Assembly (NCBI RefSeq): GCF_029407905.1
Contig: NC_073646.1
Span: forward strand, 10,310,001 to 10,374,000
Direction of reading: 5' to 3'
Length of the DNA: 64,000 nucleotides
Origin: Bubalus kerabau
Lineage: Eukaryota; Chordata; Mammalia; Artiodactyla; Bovidae
The notes below the pieces were generated by a model. The model did no database searches, had not been told where the DNA came from, and saw nothing but the letters and a program-made list of their open reading frames with translations. A program made the position numbers and the translations under genes. Below, in pieces: positions 1 through 10,699 of the stretch; positions within the stretch are counted from its first letter, which is position 1, and each line of letters begins with the position of its first letter.

Positions 1-390
1 AACAACTATTTATCTAAGACCTCTCAAGGGCCAGGCTCCATACAGTGCTGGGAGACAAACGATACGGATGGATGAAAATGACATGGTCCTCAACCCAGTA
101 GAAGGTACAATTTGGTGGAGGAGCCATGAGATAAATAAATAAAGAAACAAACATGTAATTTCAAGGTGTGGTAATTGCTATTAAGGAAGTGAAAAAAAAA
201 TCAATGATCACAGTATAAAAAAAAAATTGTAAGACAGTCTAACAACAGACGGGGGGAAGGAGTTATATCAGACAGAATAGCCATGGGGATCTAAGAAAGG
301 AAGGACTCTCTGAAGAAGTGTCTTTTGATCCTGGAAAGTGGGTGATCCTTGAGGAAGGAGTTGGAAGATTCTGGAATGAGTGCTCAAATC
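1..390 (+). mobile_element. L2 LINE 3' end fragment
   Basis: The order of phrases matches the recalled L2 3' region: loss of the 'accumulated total' opening, a run of ATAAATAAATAAA, then a duplicated-looking stretch on bases gained or lost and a 'GAAGGCCTCTCTGA'-like motif (here GGAAGGACTCTCTGAAG). Divergence is high, as expected of an ancient mammalian LINE. It has no intact frame. Confidence 0.6.
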
Positions 391-849
391 TTGTCCAGCA
401 TCATGTGATGAATTGGAGTGTGGAGTGTCAGAACTCAGAGTGTAAGATTCTCCTAGAAGGAGAAGGCATTGACCACTTATCAATTTTGGTTCATCCCCTC
501 CCACACAGCTATAGGGGCCTCCCCAGCTCACCTCAATTCTGCATCACTCTGCAGAGCTTAAGCCAAGGCTCCCAGTCTTACTCTTGGCTTCAGGAGTATG
601 AACGTCTACTAGACATTGGTCCTATAGCTTAGAACCAGCCAACTCCAGGATCTCTTTCATGGCAGATCCCAGATTTGGGGGCCAGAAAACTTGCAAATGA
701 GCCCTTTGGTAGATTAAGTAAGGAGATGTTTTGTTTTTTTCTGAAAATGATTTCTAAACTTTCCCACTCCCAGGTGGAGTAACCTCCTCTCCAACCACTG
801 GCTTCTGGTGCGTGGCAGGGACCCATAGCATCTGTTGAAGTCTTCACAT
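391..849. other. Intergenic, no feature recognised
   Basis: The stretch has short chance frames only (the longest on the plus strand is about 104 codons and starts inside the L2). No splice-bounded exon, repeat family or promoter cluster was recognised. Confidence 0.5.
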
Positions 850-985
850 GAGCCCAGATCCTGAGTCACCCTCCCTCCCCACCAGCAGCATCAACATCAC
901 CTGGGAGCTTGTCAGAGACGCAGCATCTCAGGCCCCACCCAGACCGAACTGAAGCAGGATCTCCAGAAGATGCACATTAGACTGA
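850..985 (+). mobile_element. MER5A hAT-Charlie fragment
   Basis: It contains the diagnostic MER5A series: AGCAGCATCAACATCACCTG, then a 'CTCAGGCCCCACCCAGACC' stretch, then a GAACTGAAGCAGGATCTCC segment. This is a non-autonomous hAT relic without coding capacity. Confidence 0.8.
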
Positions 986-1325
986 GAAGGCTTGCCCTAC
1001 TCCATGAGGTCATATAGGGGCCGGTCCATGTGGCAGGATCCCAGAGAGAGACAGCTTTTGGTGGTCAAGTTCACGCAGATCAGTAGAGCTAAGTGCCAGT
1101 CTGGAGACTCTGAAGATGCTTAGCTATCCTGCAAAAGCCTGAGAGAGCCGACCGCTAGGGAACTGGGGCCTGTGGGTTGTCAGGGACCCAGGCTGGTCCT
1201 AACAGGTCCAGTTTATACTTCCCAAAATGAGATCCATACACCCTTGCAGTCCTGGCGATGGTTTCTTTCATGGGATACGTAGGGATGCAATTAGTAACAC
1301 TAAATCATGGATTAAGAATGTTGTT
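986..1325. other. Intergenic, no feature recognised
   Basis: Mixed-composition DNA with no recognisable exon or repeat. It ends where the CHR SINE head begins. Confidence 0.5.
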
Positions 1326-1545
1326 CTCGGGGACTTTCCTGGTGGTCCAGTGGTTAAGAATCTGCCTTCCAAGGCAGGGTACATGGGCTCAGCTCCTGGT
1401 AGGGAAACTAAGATCCCACATGCCATGGGGCATGCCCATGTGCCACGGTTAGAGAGCCCCCTTCCCACAACTAGAGAAAGTCTGCACACTGTGATGAAGA
1501 CCCAGAGCAGCCAAAATAAAATAAATAAAAATTTTAAAGAAGAAG
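1326..1545 (+). mobile_element. CHR-type tRNA-Glu SINE
   Basis: The head GGGGACTTTCCTGGTGGTCC is followed by AGTGGTTAAGAATCTGCCTT and a GGAAACTAAGATCCCACATG body, ending in an AAATAAAATAAATAAA tail. This is the cetartiodactyl CHR SINE layout, with tRNA-like A and B box remnants. The frames here are not genes. Confidence 0.85.
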
Positions 1546-1704
1546 AATGGTGTTCTCTTTCTAAGTCCCATTCAGTCTCTCTGATGACCACAAGGAGAGA
1601 GGCTTAGTTGGTTGCTAGGATGCCTAGAGCAGAGCTTGGTGGAGAGAGCTTGGTGGGTATGACGGGCACTCTAAGCTGCCTGGATCCACATCCAGGCTCT
1701 GCAT

Positions 1705-2040
1705 CTCTGTGTCAGTCTGTTTGGACTGAATAAAGGAACACAGATGGGCGGCTCACACAACAGAAGTTGTCTCACAATTCTGGAGGCTGGAAGTCCCAAG
1801 ATCAAGGTGTCAGTGGGGTGAGTCTCTTCTGAGGCTTTTTCCTTGAATTCTTGAGGGACATCTCCTGTGTCCTCACGCAACTGTATGTTGCGTGTCCTAA
1901 CCTCCTCTTCTTCTAAGAAAACCTAATGAACTCATTTTTACTTGAATTACTCCTCTTAAGACCCAAAGTCCAGTCACATCCCGAGGGGTTAAGACTTCAA
2001 CGAAACCTAGATGAATTTGGGGAGAATAAAACTTAGCTAG
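1705..2040 (-). mobile_element. MLT1-type MaLR LTR (solo, antisense)
   Basis: On the minus strand this reads as an MLT1 LTR. The plus strand shows CACAACAGAAGTTGTCTCAC, a TTCTGGAGGCTGGAAGTCCC stretch, AGATCAAGGTGTCAG, and later GGGGTTAAGACTTCAAC. It is an old ERVL-MaLR LTR with no internal retroviral genes nearby, so probably a solo LTR. Confidence 0.8.
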
Positions 2041-2074
2041 CGGTGGAACGTTTACAATTTTTTCAACCTCTCGT

Positions 2075-2235
2075 TGTGAACTTTCACAGATTTCTCAGCC
2101 TCTCTGTACCTCAGTATGCACATAAAAGGAGACGACGGTATCCACCTCATAGGCTGTAAAGGGACCCTAACAAATTAGTTCATATGAGATGCTTAAAACA
2201 ATAGTTGGCACCAAGTAGGTTCCCCAAGGGCAACA
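2075..2235 (+). mobile_element. MIR SINE
   Basis: It follows the MIR core and 3' part: 'TCTCAGCCTCTCTGTACCTC', an AAAGGAGACGACGG segment, CACCTCATAGG, then a TTGGCACCAAGTAGGTT tail. The sequence is strongly diverged. Confidence 0.75.
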
Positions 2236-2251
2236 GCCACTATCAGGCATG

Positions 2252-2310
2252 ATACTGGGTTGGCCAAAAAAGTTCGTTTGGGTTTTTCCATAAGATGATG
2301 TTATGGAACA
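2252..2310 (+). mobile_element. Ruminant mariner-type MITE fragment
   Basis: ACTGGGTTGGCCAAAAAAGT followed by TCGTTTGGGTTTTTCCATAA is the terminal part of the bovine mariner family. The opposite inverted end is missing (the sequence leaves the consensus after TGTTATGGA), so this is a broken copy. Confidence 0.7.
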
Positions 2311-2339
2311 CATAGGAGATATTCAACAAGCATCTGTTG

Positions 2340-3120
2340 TATGTATGTGTCAGGGAGGAGGAAATTTTCCTCTATCCTTCTCAGTTCTTTTTGCTGGTCT
2401 AAGAAGTAAACTGACATGAGACAAATTAACATGAGAAAATCAAACAAAAGTAAAAAAAAGAAAAGTAAAAAAAAAAAAATGTATATTTAGAAGAGACCCA
2501 GGAAAACTGAATTATTCCCCCAAATGGCCAAACCCTCACCTTTAATACCATTTTCATGGGTGTGTATGCTTAGTTGCTCAGTCGTGTCTGACTCTTTGCA
2601 ACCCTATGGGCTGTAGCCTGCCAGGCCCCTCTGTCCATGGGATTCTCCAGGCAAGCATACTGAAGTGGGTTGCCATTGCCTCCTCCAAGGGGTCTTCCGT
2701 GGGACTGAACCCACGTCGATTTCCTGGGATCTCCTCCGTCTCCCACATTGACAGGAGATTTCTTTAACACTGAGCCACCTGGGAAGCCCAAGATGACCAA
2801 AAGCCTCACCTAAATTCTATGTTCAGCTAAAGACAAAAGCAGATGTTGAGGGTGGGAAAGTCATTTCTGGGAGGTGACCAGGAAATGCACAGTAAACAAA
2901 GGTAGGGTTGTTAAGCAAATTCAAGTCCTTGCTTTCTCCCCAGCTAAGAGTTTCTAGGAGTTTGGTCAGCCTCCTGTTCCAGGTGCAGAGAGAGACACCC
3001 TTGCAAACGGAAATTCCCCTTCTAATGCAAATGTTCCTGACAAAAGGGTAACCCTACTTGGTTTTCAGAGTTTTCCAGAAAATAACCAGCTTAAAATAAT
3101 TAATATGTCAAAGAGACATA
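2340..3120 (+). mobile_element. Probable old LTR-type repeat, split by a Bov-tA SINE
   Basis: The stretch recalls an ERV LTR: GACATGAGACAAATTAACAT, then an A-rich run, AGACCCAGGAAAACTGAATT, GGGAGGTGACCAGG and CAAGTCCTTGCTTTCTCCCC. A minus-strand SINE interrupts it at 2563-2790, flanked by similar CCAAA..CCTCACCT motifs. The family is not certain. Confidence 0.4.
2563..2790 (-). mobile_element. Bov-tA SINE
   Basis: The reverse-strand SINE runs from TTGCTCAGTCGTGTCTGACT to a GAGCCACCTGGGAAGCCC end, which is the tRNA-derived head. It sits inside a probable LTR relic. The minus-strand frame through it is the usual SINE frame, not a gene. Confidence 0.9.
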
Positions 3121-3140
3121 TTTTAGGGCGGCAAATTCTT

Positions 3141-3356
3141 ATTGTTGTTGTTTAGTCACTAAGTTGTGTCCGACTCTTTTGTGACCCCAGGGACTGTAGC
3201 CCACCAGGCTCCTCTGTCCATGGGATTCTCCAGGCAAGAATACTGGAGTGGGTTGCCATTCCCTTCACCAGGGGATCTTCCCAATCCAGGGATCAAACTC
3301 AAGACTCCTGCATTGGCAGGTGAGTTCTTTATCACTGAGCCACTAGGGAAACCCAG
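3141..3356 (-). mobile_element. Bov-tA SINE
   Basis: The reverse-strand copy begins TTGTTGTTGTTTAGTCACTA and ends in CACTGAGCCACTAGGGAAAC. It is full length apart from point changes. Confidence 0.9.
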
Positions 3357-4070
3357 AAAATTCTACCCCCCTGCAAATGGCAGTGTCGTCTAGCCCAGCA
3401 GCTCCTGGAAAGATGCCAGGGAATCTCGGGGCTTCTTGAGTTGAGGGTCCTAAACCCAGAGTCAGTGCTGATGGGGCTTGAGACGAGCTGTCTTCCTACA
3501 GAGCCTGCCCATCTCCAGGGTGGGGGTGTCGCAGTTCACTGGCTGGCACCCTTGCCAGCCCACACCCTATCCTCACCCAACCAGTCGGACCACACCGCCC
3601 ACATGCCAGCCGATGCGTTTGGACGGGCACCGGGCAGGACCCAGCCTGTCGGCTGCCTGTCCTCCCATCCTCCCGCTTCCCAGGTGCCTCCAGTCCAGGT
3701 GTTCAAAGGTTCCTCAGGCCACACGTGTTTCTTGCAAAGAAGAGAAGCAAAGAGTCATTCCTGGAAGCTTGGGGAGAGGAGAAAGGGAGGCTTACAGATG
3801 GGGATTCCCTGCCCTCGGGGAGACTCTGTATACAATTATGTGAAGTGCCCCAAAGCCCAAGCGAGGTTGTAAAACTCTGCTCCACCAGGGAAGGAAGAGC
3901 AGGTTGAATGAGTCCTGAATGGTCACCACTTCTCCTGCTGGGCACCAGGTTTCATGGTCGAAGACAGGACAGAGAATTCCCCCACCCTCTTGCTCCTCGA
4001 AGTATTATTCCCTGTGAGGATTCCCTGGCGTTAGACTTACTCCGTTGTCCCATTCATTCAAATGCAATTT
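3357..4070. other. Intergenic unique DNA
   Basis: A GC-rich spacer with overlapping open frames of up to 143 codons on the plus strand. They have no recognisable domain, no splice-bounded structure and proline- and serine-rich noise. No gene is called. Confidence 0.5.
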
Positions 4071-4074
4071 ATTT

Positions 4075-4450
4075 GTAAACTTTAAAATTTTTAATTGTGT
4101 TTTTGAAATTTATTTTTGATTTTTACAGTAGTGTGTTGGCTTCTGCTATACAACAACGTGAATCAGCCATAGGTATATATACATATGCCTCCTCCGTCTT
4201 GAACCACCCCCTACCCTATCCCACCCTTCTGGGTTACGGGGCACTGCTTTGAGCTCCCTGTGTTATAGGGAAACTTCCCATTAGCTATCTATTTTACATA
4301 CAGCAATGTATATGTTTCAATGCTACTCTCTCAATTTGTTCCACCCTCCCTTTCCCCTGAGTGTCCAAAGTCTGTTCTCTAGTCTGCATTTCTATTCCTG
4401 CTCTGTAAATAGGTTTACCATTTTTCCAGCTTCTGTATATATGCAGGGAA
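4075..4450 (-). mobile_element. Artiodactyl L1 3' end (antisense)
   Basis: AATCAGCCATAGGTATATAT, then a CTCCCTGTGTTATAGGG segment and CAGCAATGTATATGTTTCAA, are typical of ruminant L1 3' UTR read on the plus strand. The element is therefore on the minus strand and 5' truncated. Confidence 0.8.
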
Positions 4451-4452
4451 AT

Positions 4453-4655
4453 TGCTGGTCGCTAAGTTGTGTCCAACTCTGCAACCCCATGGACTGTAGC
4501 TCTCCAGGCTCCTCTGTCCATGAGATTCTCCAGGCAAGAACACTGGAATGGGCTGCCATTTCCTTCTCCGGGGGATCTTCGTGACCCAGGGATCGAACCC
4601 AAGTCTCCTGCATTGCAGGCAGATTCTTTGCCATCTGACCCACCAAGAGAGTGTT
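4453..4655 (-). mobile_element. Bov-tA SINE
   Basis: The copy runs from GGTCGCTAAGTTGTGTCCAA to TTTGCCATCTGACCCACCAA. It abuts the L1 3' end on the left and an L2 fragment on the right. Confidence 0.9.
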
Positions 4656-5110
4656 AATATTTATTGAGCACCAACCAAGTGCCCGGAGCTCTGTCAAGCC
4701 CAGGGAGGCAGTGGGAAGTGAGATACTCAATCAGAGAAGGGCTCTCAGGGGGTTGACATCAAGTGAGGGGAGGCAGAGAGAAATAAGCCAACAAGTAAAT
4801 CAGTGAAACAACCTGAGCTGTGATGATGGATGCATGAAGCAATACAATGAGAGCATGTGGTAGACACTGGCCAGCTGCGTGGGTCAGGGCTCAGTGGGAG
4901 ATCTTGGCAGGCCTCTCTGAGGACACCTCTGATGGAGGCTGAAATGATGAGAAGAAGCCAGTTGTGCAAAGGAAGGTCTGGAGCTGAATGTTCCAAGTGG
5001 AGGGAACAGCAAGCCACAAATGTCCTGGGGCGGGAAGAAGTTTGCCTGGTCTGGAGAATAGAAAGGTGATGATGTTGCAGGAAAGTGGCAAGTGATGGGG
5101 AAGTGGTAAG
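4656..5110 (+). mobile_element. L2 LINE 3' region
   Basis: It opens with ATATTTATTGAGCACCAACC and continues through GCAGGCCTCTCTGAGGACAC and GTGGAGGGAACAGCAAGCC, the L2 3' order. It is old and has no coding capacity. Confidence 0.75.
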
Positions 5111-5695
5111 AAATGAGGTCAGATTGGGAGGCAAAGATTCCTGAGGACAGTGAGTGTGGCGGGGGGCTCCCCAGCTAGGAGGATGCGCATGCTTTGGGCA
5201 GAGCCTGGAAAGGGTATGCCTTCCTCCTTCCCTCCTGCTCCCCCAAGTTGGGACTCTGCCAGTTTGGAGAGAGGATTCCATTGGCTTTAGTTGGGTCACA
5301 CGCCCACCAGGCGGCCAGGGACAGGCAGGGCACCTTGTTGGACAGCCACCTCCCCCGCCCCGCCAGGGTGTGCCTCCCAAAAGAGAATGGGTGCTCCCTG
5401 CAGAAGAAGGGGACCCGGACACCAGGCAAGTGGAAACTGCAGGTGTGCATGGCACTCCACCTCCGGGTTCTGACCTAGATCCTCAGGCCTAGCCCTGCTG
5501 CCTGCATTCCACTCACTGTCATCTCCACCCCCCTACTACCATCCTCTTTGCACTTTGGAAATGGAAAAACTGAGTCTGGGGTGGCAAGAAACACAGGGGC
5601 TTCTGAGCCGCTCCACCCTAGGATTCTGCTGCTTCTTTTAGGGGATCCTTTATTCCCGTGCCTCCTGCTGTCTGCAGCTTGATTACACCCATGTG
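5111..5695. other. Intergenic unique DNA
   Basis: GC-rich spacer. A long minus-strand open frame (to about 5455) overlaps the L2 and this spacer. Its translation has no recognisable domain and it crosses a repeat boundary, so it is treated as a chance frame. Confidence 0.5.
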
Positions 5696-5772
5696 GGAGT
5701 TTGTTTGCTCAGTCGCTGTGTCCGACTCTTTGTGACCCCATGGACTGCAGCACACCAGGTTATCCTGCCCTT
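5696..5772 (-). mobile_element. BovB-type 3' end fragment
   Basis: Only the extreme 3' end is present: TTGCTCAGTCGCTGTGTCCG to GGACTGCAGCACACCAGG, then the sequence leaves the consensus. Confidence 0.7.
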
Positions 5773-5869
5773 CAGTGGGAGTGGCCACATGCAACAAAAT
5801 GGACTTTCTCTGTCTTGTGTAACCTATCTAAGCAATTTGCATCACACCTCATGTTTCCCCATAGATGAG

Positions 5870-6062
5870 GCAGCATAGAGAGGTGGCCGTGCCTGGATTT
5901 GGCAGCTATGTGGCCTCGGGCATGCCACCTAACTGCTCCGTGCCTACATTTTCTCATCTATAAAATGTGAATAATATTCGACTGCCTACTTCATAGAGTT
6001 GCTGAAAGATCGGGTTCACACACTAAAGCATGTAGAACAGCATACATCCTTGGCATGTATTC
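5870..6062 (+). mobile_element. MIR SINE
   Basis: It has a MIR core and 3' part: GGATTTGGCAGCTATGTGGC, GGGCATGCCACCTAACTGC, TTTCTCATCTATAAAATGTG and CTACTTCATAGAGTTGCTG. Confidence 0.85.
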
Positions 6063-6117
6063 CACTGAGGATGATGATGCATTCTTTCTAGACCCCTATG
6101 CACTGTGAAAATCTGCA

Positions 6118-6850
6118 TTAATTTCTTTCATTCGTTCATCCAGCCAACACTTACTGAGTACTTGCTGGGCCCAGGAACTCAGAGCAAACAGGCCAGACAA
6201 GGTTCCTGTCCTTGAGGAACTGAGCTTTCTCGGGGTAGAGATAGACCATGAAGAAAAAAACCCCAAATCAATAAAGAAGACTTATTTTAATAGTGATACA
6301 TGTTGGAAAGAAATGAAACAGGGTGACAGAGAGAGCACTGTGAGGGCTGTTTTAAGCAGGCTGATCTGGGAAGGCCTCTCTGAAGGGTGACAGGTGGAAG
6401 AGAAGAACCACGAGCCACGGGAATAAAGAGCAAGTGAAAAGGCCCGGGGAGGAAAAGCAGAAGTGTTGGGACTGGAATGAGCAAGGGTGGGGATGCCAGG
6501 TAGAGAGATCAGAGAGCTGGGGACCACAGTGAGCAGCTCTCACGGGTTGTGGTAGGAGTTTACTTGTTGATGGTGGTGATTTAGTCACTAAGTCGTGTCC
6601 GACTCTTGCGACCCTATGGGCTGTAGCCCACCAGGCTCCTCTGTCCATGGGACTTCCCAGGCAAGAAAACTGGAGTGGATTGCCATTTCCTTCTCTAGGG
6701 GATCTTCCCGACCCAGGAATCGAACCCGGGTCTCCTGCATTGCAGGCAGATTCTTTACCGACTGAGTTGGGGCAACATGAAACCTACGAAAAGTTTCAGC
6801 AGGGGAATAATAGATCCCACCCACGTTTTCTGAAGACCACTGTAGCCCCC
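6118..6850 (+). mobile_element. L2 LINE 3' region split by a SINE
   Basis: The left part runs from ATTCGTTCATCCAGCCAACA through GGGAAGGCCTCTCTGAAGG to about 6560. It resumes at about 6790 with AGCAGGGGAATAATAGATCC after the SINE. Order and spacing fit one L2 copy. Confidence 0.75.
6578..6775 (-). mobile_element. Bov-tA SINE inside L2
   Basis: The reverse-strand copy runs from GATTTAGTCACTAAGTCGTG to TTCTTTACCGACTGAGTTGG and separates two parts of one L2. Confidence 0.9.
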
Positions 6851-6889
6851 TGCCAGGAAAACAAAATGAAGGGGGCTAGGTTGGAAGGG

Positions 6890-7105
6890 GAGGCTTCCCA
6901 GGTGGTGCTAGTGGCAAAGAATCTGCCTGTCAGTGCAGGAGAGGTAAGAGATGCAGGTTCGATCCCTGGGTCAGGAAGATCCCCTGGAGGAGGGCATGGC
7001 AACCCTCTCAGTACTCTTGCCTGGAGAATCCCAGGGACAGAGGAGCCTGGCAGGCTACAGTGCATAGGGTCTCAAAGAGTCAGACACTATTGAAGGGACT
7101 TAGAA
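6890..7105 (+). mobile_element. Bov-tA SINE
   Basis: The plus-strand copy has the GGCTTCCCAGGTGGTGCTAG head, a GAAGATCCCCTGGAGGAGGG body and a CAAAGAGTCAGACACTATTG end. Confidence 0.9.
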
Positions 7106-7737
7106 TGCACTCACGGGTTGGAAGAGGAGAGAGTAGTTGTGGGACTTTTGATGAGGATCCATCCCCAGGTCCCTGCAGAGTGGTTAGATGGTTACCTGGG
7201 CAACCGCCATCCCAGAGCACCACTCACCGGCCAACAGGCTGGTCCTTGTTTGCAAGACTGCGGTATTCCAAGACTGAAAGAGAATTCCTGCGTCCTGGGT
7301 GCCCTGGGCAGACAGCGAGCACCGCGGCAGCCCTGCCTGCATCTCCAGTCCAGGATCAGCCCGGGGTCCGTCAGCCCTGCCAGCGCCACATCCTCTGGTC
7401 CTTCCCACCTCCGGGGAGTGCCCTGGGCAGAAATCCGGCCCTGCCCACACTGGACGTGCTCTGATAACCTCCCCAAAGGGGAAGCTGTTTGTTTGGAAGG
7501 AAATGGTGCAGAAAGAGGCAGTGGCCACCTTGAAAATAGGGCCGTGGCCTGCTTCAGGGCCAAGCTGGAGCATGAGGGCTGAGATTCCAGTGGCTGAGGA
7601 ATTGGTTGGGGGGGGGGGTGGGGTTGCGGGCCGAGGAGGTCTAGTTCAGCCAGGCACCTGCTCCTCCTTGCCCCAGGGAGCCCCCAAGAGTTTTCGTTAT
7701 TGCCATTTTTGGAGCAACTGAGCTCAGCAACCAGAGA
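7106..7737. other. Intergenic GC-rich spacer with a poly-G run
   Basis: Overlapping open frames occur on both strands, without a recognisable domain. A run of ten or more G lies near 7607-7620. No gene is supported. Confidence 0.5.
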
Positions 7738-7752
7738 CATGATGGCTTTTTT

Positions 7753-8610
7753 AAAAAATTAATTTATTTTTTAATTGGAGGATAATTGCTTTACAATACT
7801 GTGTTGGTTTCCTGCCAAACATCAACATGAATCAGCCATAGGTATACATATATCCTCTCCCTCTTGAACCTCCTTCCACCTCCTACTCCATCCCACCCCA
7901 TAGGTTGTCACAGAGCCCTAGTTTGAGCTCCCTGAGTCATACAGCAAATTCCCACTGGCTACCTATTTTACATACTTTTGTTGTTATTCGGTAGCTAAAA
8001 AGTGTAAAGTGTTAGTTGTTCAGTCACGTCTGACTCTTGGTGACCCAACGGACAAAGCCCACCAGGCTTCTCTTGCCAGGATTCTCCAGGCAAGAATACC
8101 GGAGTAGGTTGCCATGCCCTTCTCGAGGGGATCTTTCCAAACCCAGGGATGGAACCCCAGCCTCTTGAACCCCTGCATTGGCAGGCAGGTTCTTTACCAC
8201 TAGCACCACCTGGGAAGGTGTTCAGTAGCTAAGTTGTGTCCAACTCTTTGTGACCCCATGAGCTGCAGCACACCAGGCTTTCCTGTCCCACGCTATCTCC
8301 TGGAGTTTGCGCAAACTCATGTCTTTTGAGTCAGTCATGCGATCGAACCATCTCGTCCTCTGTCACATACGATCATGTATATGTTTCCATGCTACTCTCT
8401 CCATCTGTCCCCCCCTCCTTCCCTCCCTGTGTCCCCAAGTCTGTCGTCTATGTCTGCATCTCCATTGCTGCCCTGAAAATAGATTCATCAGTACCATCTT
8501 TCTAGATTCCATATATATGGTCAATATATGGTATTTGTTTTTCTCTTTCTGGCTTACTTCACTCTATAATACACTCTAGGTTCATCCACCTCGTTAGAAC
8601 TGACTCAACT
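7753..8610 (-). mobile_element. Artiodactyl L1 3' end, first of two at one site
   Basis: The plus strand shows TTTTTAATTGGAGGATAATT, AATCAGCCATAGGTATACAT and, after a nested SINE/BovB block, GATCATGTATATGTTTCCAT and TCATCCACCTCGTTAGAACT. This is a minus-strand L1 3' UTR. It is bounded by CATGATGGCTTTTT at 7738 and again at 8611, which are target-site duplications. Confidence 0.85.
8005..8370 (-). mobile_element. Bov-tA SINE plus BovB fragment nested in L1
   Basis: A minus-strand Bov-tA (about 8005-8216, ending CACCACCTGGGAAGG) is followed by a minus-strand BovB 3' fragment starting TTCAGTAGCTAAGTTGTGTC and ending CTCGTCCTCTGTCAC. L1 sequence resumes on the right. Confidence 0.8.
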
Positions 8611-8632
8611 CATGATGGCTTTTTTTTTTTTT

Positions 8633-10127
8633 AACTTTACAATACTGTATTGGTTTAGCCACATATCAAAATGAATCCGCCACAGGTATACATGTGTTCC
8701 CCACCCTGAACCCTCTTCCCTCCTCCCTCCCCATACCACCCCTCTGGGTCGTCCCAGTGCACCAGCCCCAAGCATCCAGTATCATGCATCGAACCTGGAC
8801 CGGTGACTCGTTTCATACATGATATTATACATGTTTCAATGCCATTCTCCTAAATCATCCCACCCTCTCCCTCTCCCACAGAGTCCAAAAGGCTGTTCTA
8901 TACATCAGTGTCTCTTTTGCTGTCTCGTACACAGGGTTATTGTTACCATCTTTCTAAATTCCATACATATGCGTTAGTATACTGTATTGGTGTTTTTCTT
9001 TCTGGTTTACTTCATTCTGTATAATAGGCTTCAGTTTCATCCACCTCATTAGAACTGATTCAAACGTGTTCTTTTTAATGGCTGAGTAATCCTCCATTGT
9101 GTATATGTACCTCAGCTTTCTTATCCATTCATCTGCTGATGGACATCTAGGTTGCGTCCATGTCCTGGCTATTATAAACAGTGCTGAGATGAACATTGGG
9201 GTACACGTGTCTCTTTCCCTTCTGGTTTCCTCAGTGTGTATGCCCAGCAGTGGGATTGCTGGATCATAAGGCAGTTCTATTTCCAGTTTTTTAAGGAATC
9301 TCCACACTGTTCTCCATAGTGGCTGTACTAGTTTGCATTCCCACCAACAGTGTAAGAGGGTTCCCTTTTCTCCACACCCTCTCCAGCATTTATTGCTCGT
9401 AGACTTTTGGATCGCAGCCATTCTGACTGGCGTGAAATGGTACCTCATAGGGGTTTTGATTTGCATTTCTCTGATAATGAGTGATGTTGAGCATCTTTTC
9501 ATGTGTTTGTTAGCCATCTGTATGTCTTCTTCGGAGAAATGTCTATTTAGTTCTTTGGCCCATTTTTTGATTGGGTCATTTATTTTTCTGGAATTGAGCT
9601 GTAGGAGTTGCTTGTATATTTTTGAGATTAGTTGTTTGTCAGTTGCTTCATTTGCTATTATTTTCTCCCATTCTTAAGGCTATCTTTTCACCTTGCTTAT
9701 AGTTTCCTTTGTTGTGCAGAAGCTTTTAAGTTTAATTAGGTCCCATTTGTTTATTTTTGCTTTTATTTCAAATATTCTGGGAGGTGGGTCATAGAGGATC
9801 CTGCTGTGATGTATGTCGGAGAGTGTTTTGCCTACGTTCTCCTCTAGGAGTTTTATAGTTTCTGGTCTTACATTTAGAGCTTTAATCCATTTTGAGTTTA
9901 TTTTTGTGTATGGTGTTAGAAAGTGTTCTAGTTTCATTCTTTTACAAGTGGTTGACCAGTTTTCCCAGCACCACTTGTTAAAGAGATTGTCTTTAATCCA
10001 TTTTATATTCTTGCCTCCTTTGTCAAAGATAAGGTGTCCATATGTGCGTGGATTTATCTCTGGGCTTTCTATTTTGTTCCATTGATCTATATTTCTGTCT
10101 TTGTGCCAGTACCATACTGTCTTGATT
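8633..10127 (-). mobile_element. Artiodactyl L1 with ORF2 C-terminal part, second at the site
   Basis: A minus-strand frame at 9517-8954 encodes the L1 ORF2 C-terminal region. Residue runs such as KCWRGCGEKGTLLHCWWECK and YTMEDYSAIKKNTF are typical of L1 ORF2p. The frame continues upstream in broken form (9937-9680). The element is 5' truncated. It lies between the CATGATGGCTTTTT copies at 8611 and 10128. Confidence 0.92.
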
Positions 10128-10143
10128 CATGATGGCTTTTTAA

Positions 10144-10435
10144 CCCTTGATCCTGTGAAGGGGGTTCAGGAGGAAGGTCATGACCCCAGGGAGGGGAGGA
10201 GTCTTCGGGGCTGACCCAGAACTCAGGTTTCCCCCTCCCTCTCCCTGATTCCTCCTTCAATCTGACATTCTCTCATCTCCATCCACCTGCTGGAAAGGCG
10301 GAAGAAGACAGAAAGTTGGAAATTAAAATTGTCTGCCTGCACTAGGCAACCCTTATGGTGATTTTAAAAGTTGCTGCTGCCAGGATCCTGCCTCCAGCAA
10401 ATTCAGCTAAGACCTCCCCCCCACCCCAAGGGGTC
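10144..10435. other. Intergenic, no feature recognised
   Basis: The original spacer resumes after the double L1 insertion. It holds no repeat or exon that I recognise. Confidence 0.5.
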
Positions 10436-10439
10436 TTTT

Positions 10440-10690
10440 GGGGGAAAAAAAAATCTCCCCAGGGGATTCTAATGTGCTGCCATGGTTGAGAACCTCCATT
10501 TTAGAAAGTTTCCAATTCTGTGCTTCTCAGCACTGGCTGATCCTCTCAATCTCCTGGGCAAGTTTTTCTAGTAAACCTGTGTCTGGGTCCCATCCCAGAC
10601 CCATTAAGCTAGGATCAAGCAGGATAGGGAGCAGGCACTATATTTTTTTTAAAGCTTCTCCAGGGAACTTGAAAGGGCAGTGAGGGTGGA
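10440..10690 (+). mobile_element. MER5-like hAT fragments
   Basis: GATTCTAATGTGCTGCCATG followed by GTTGAGAACCTCC resembles the MER5 3' end. A following stretch with CTTCTCAGCACTGG and AGCAGGATAGGG may be a second fragment. Family assignment is tentative. Confidence 0.45.
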
Positions 10691-10699
10691 GAACCTCTG

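Noticed and set aside
1705..2040. A provirus around the MLT1 LTRs
   Set aside because: All MLT1 LTRs look solo. No gag, pol or env frame lies between any pair.
4745..5455. 236-codon minus-strand frame
   Set aside because: It crosses an L2 boundary and its composition is low-complexity. No family resemblance.
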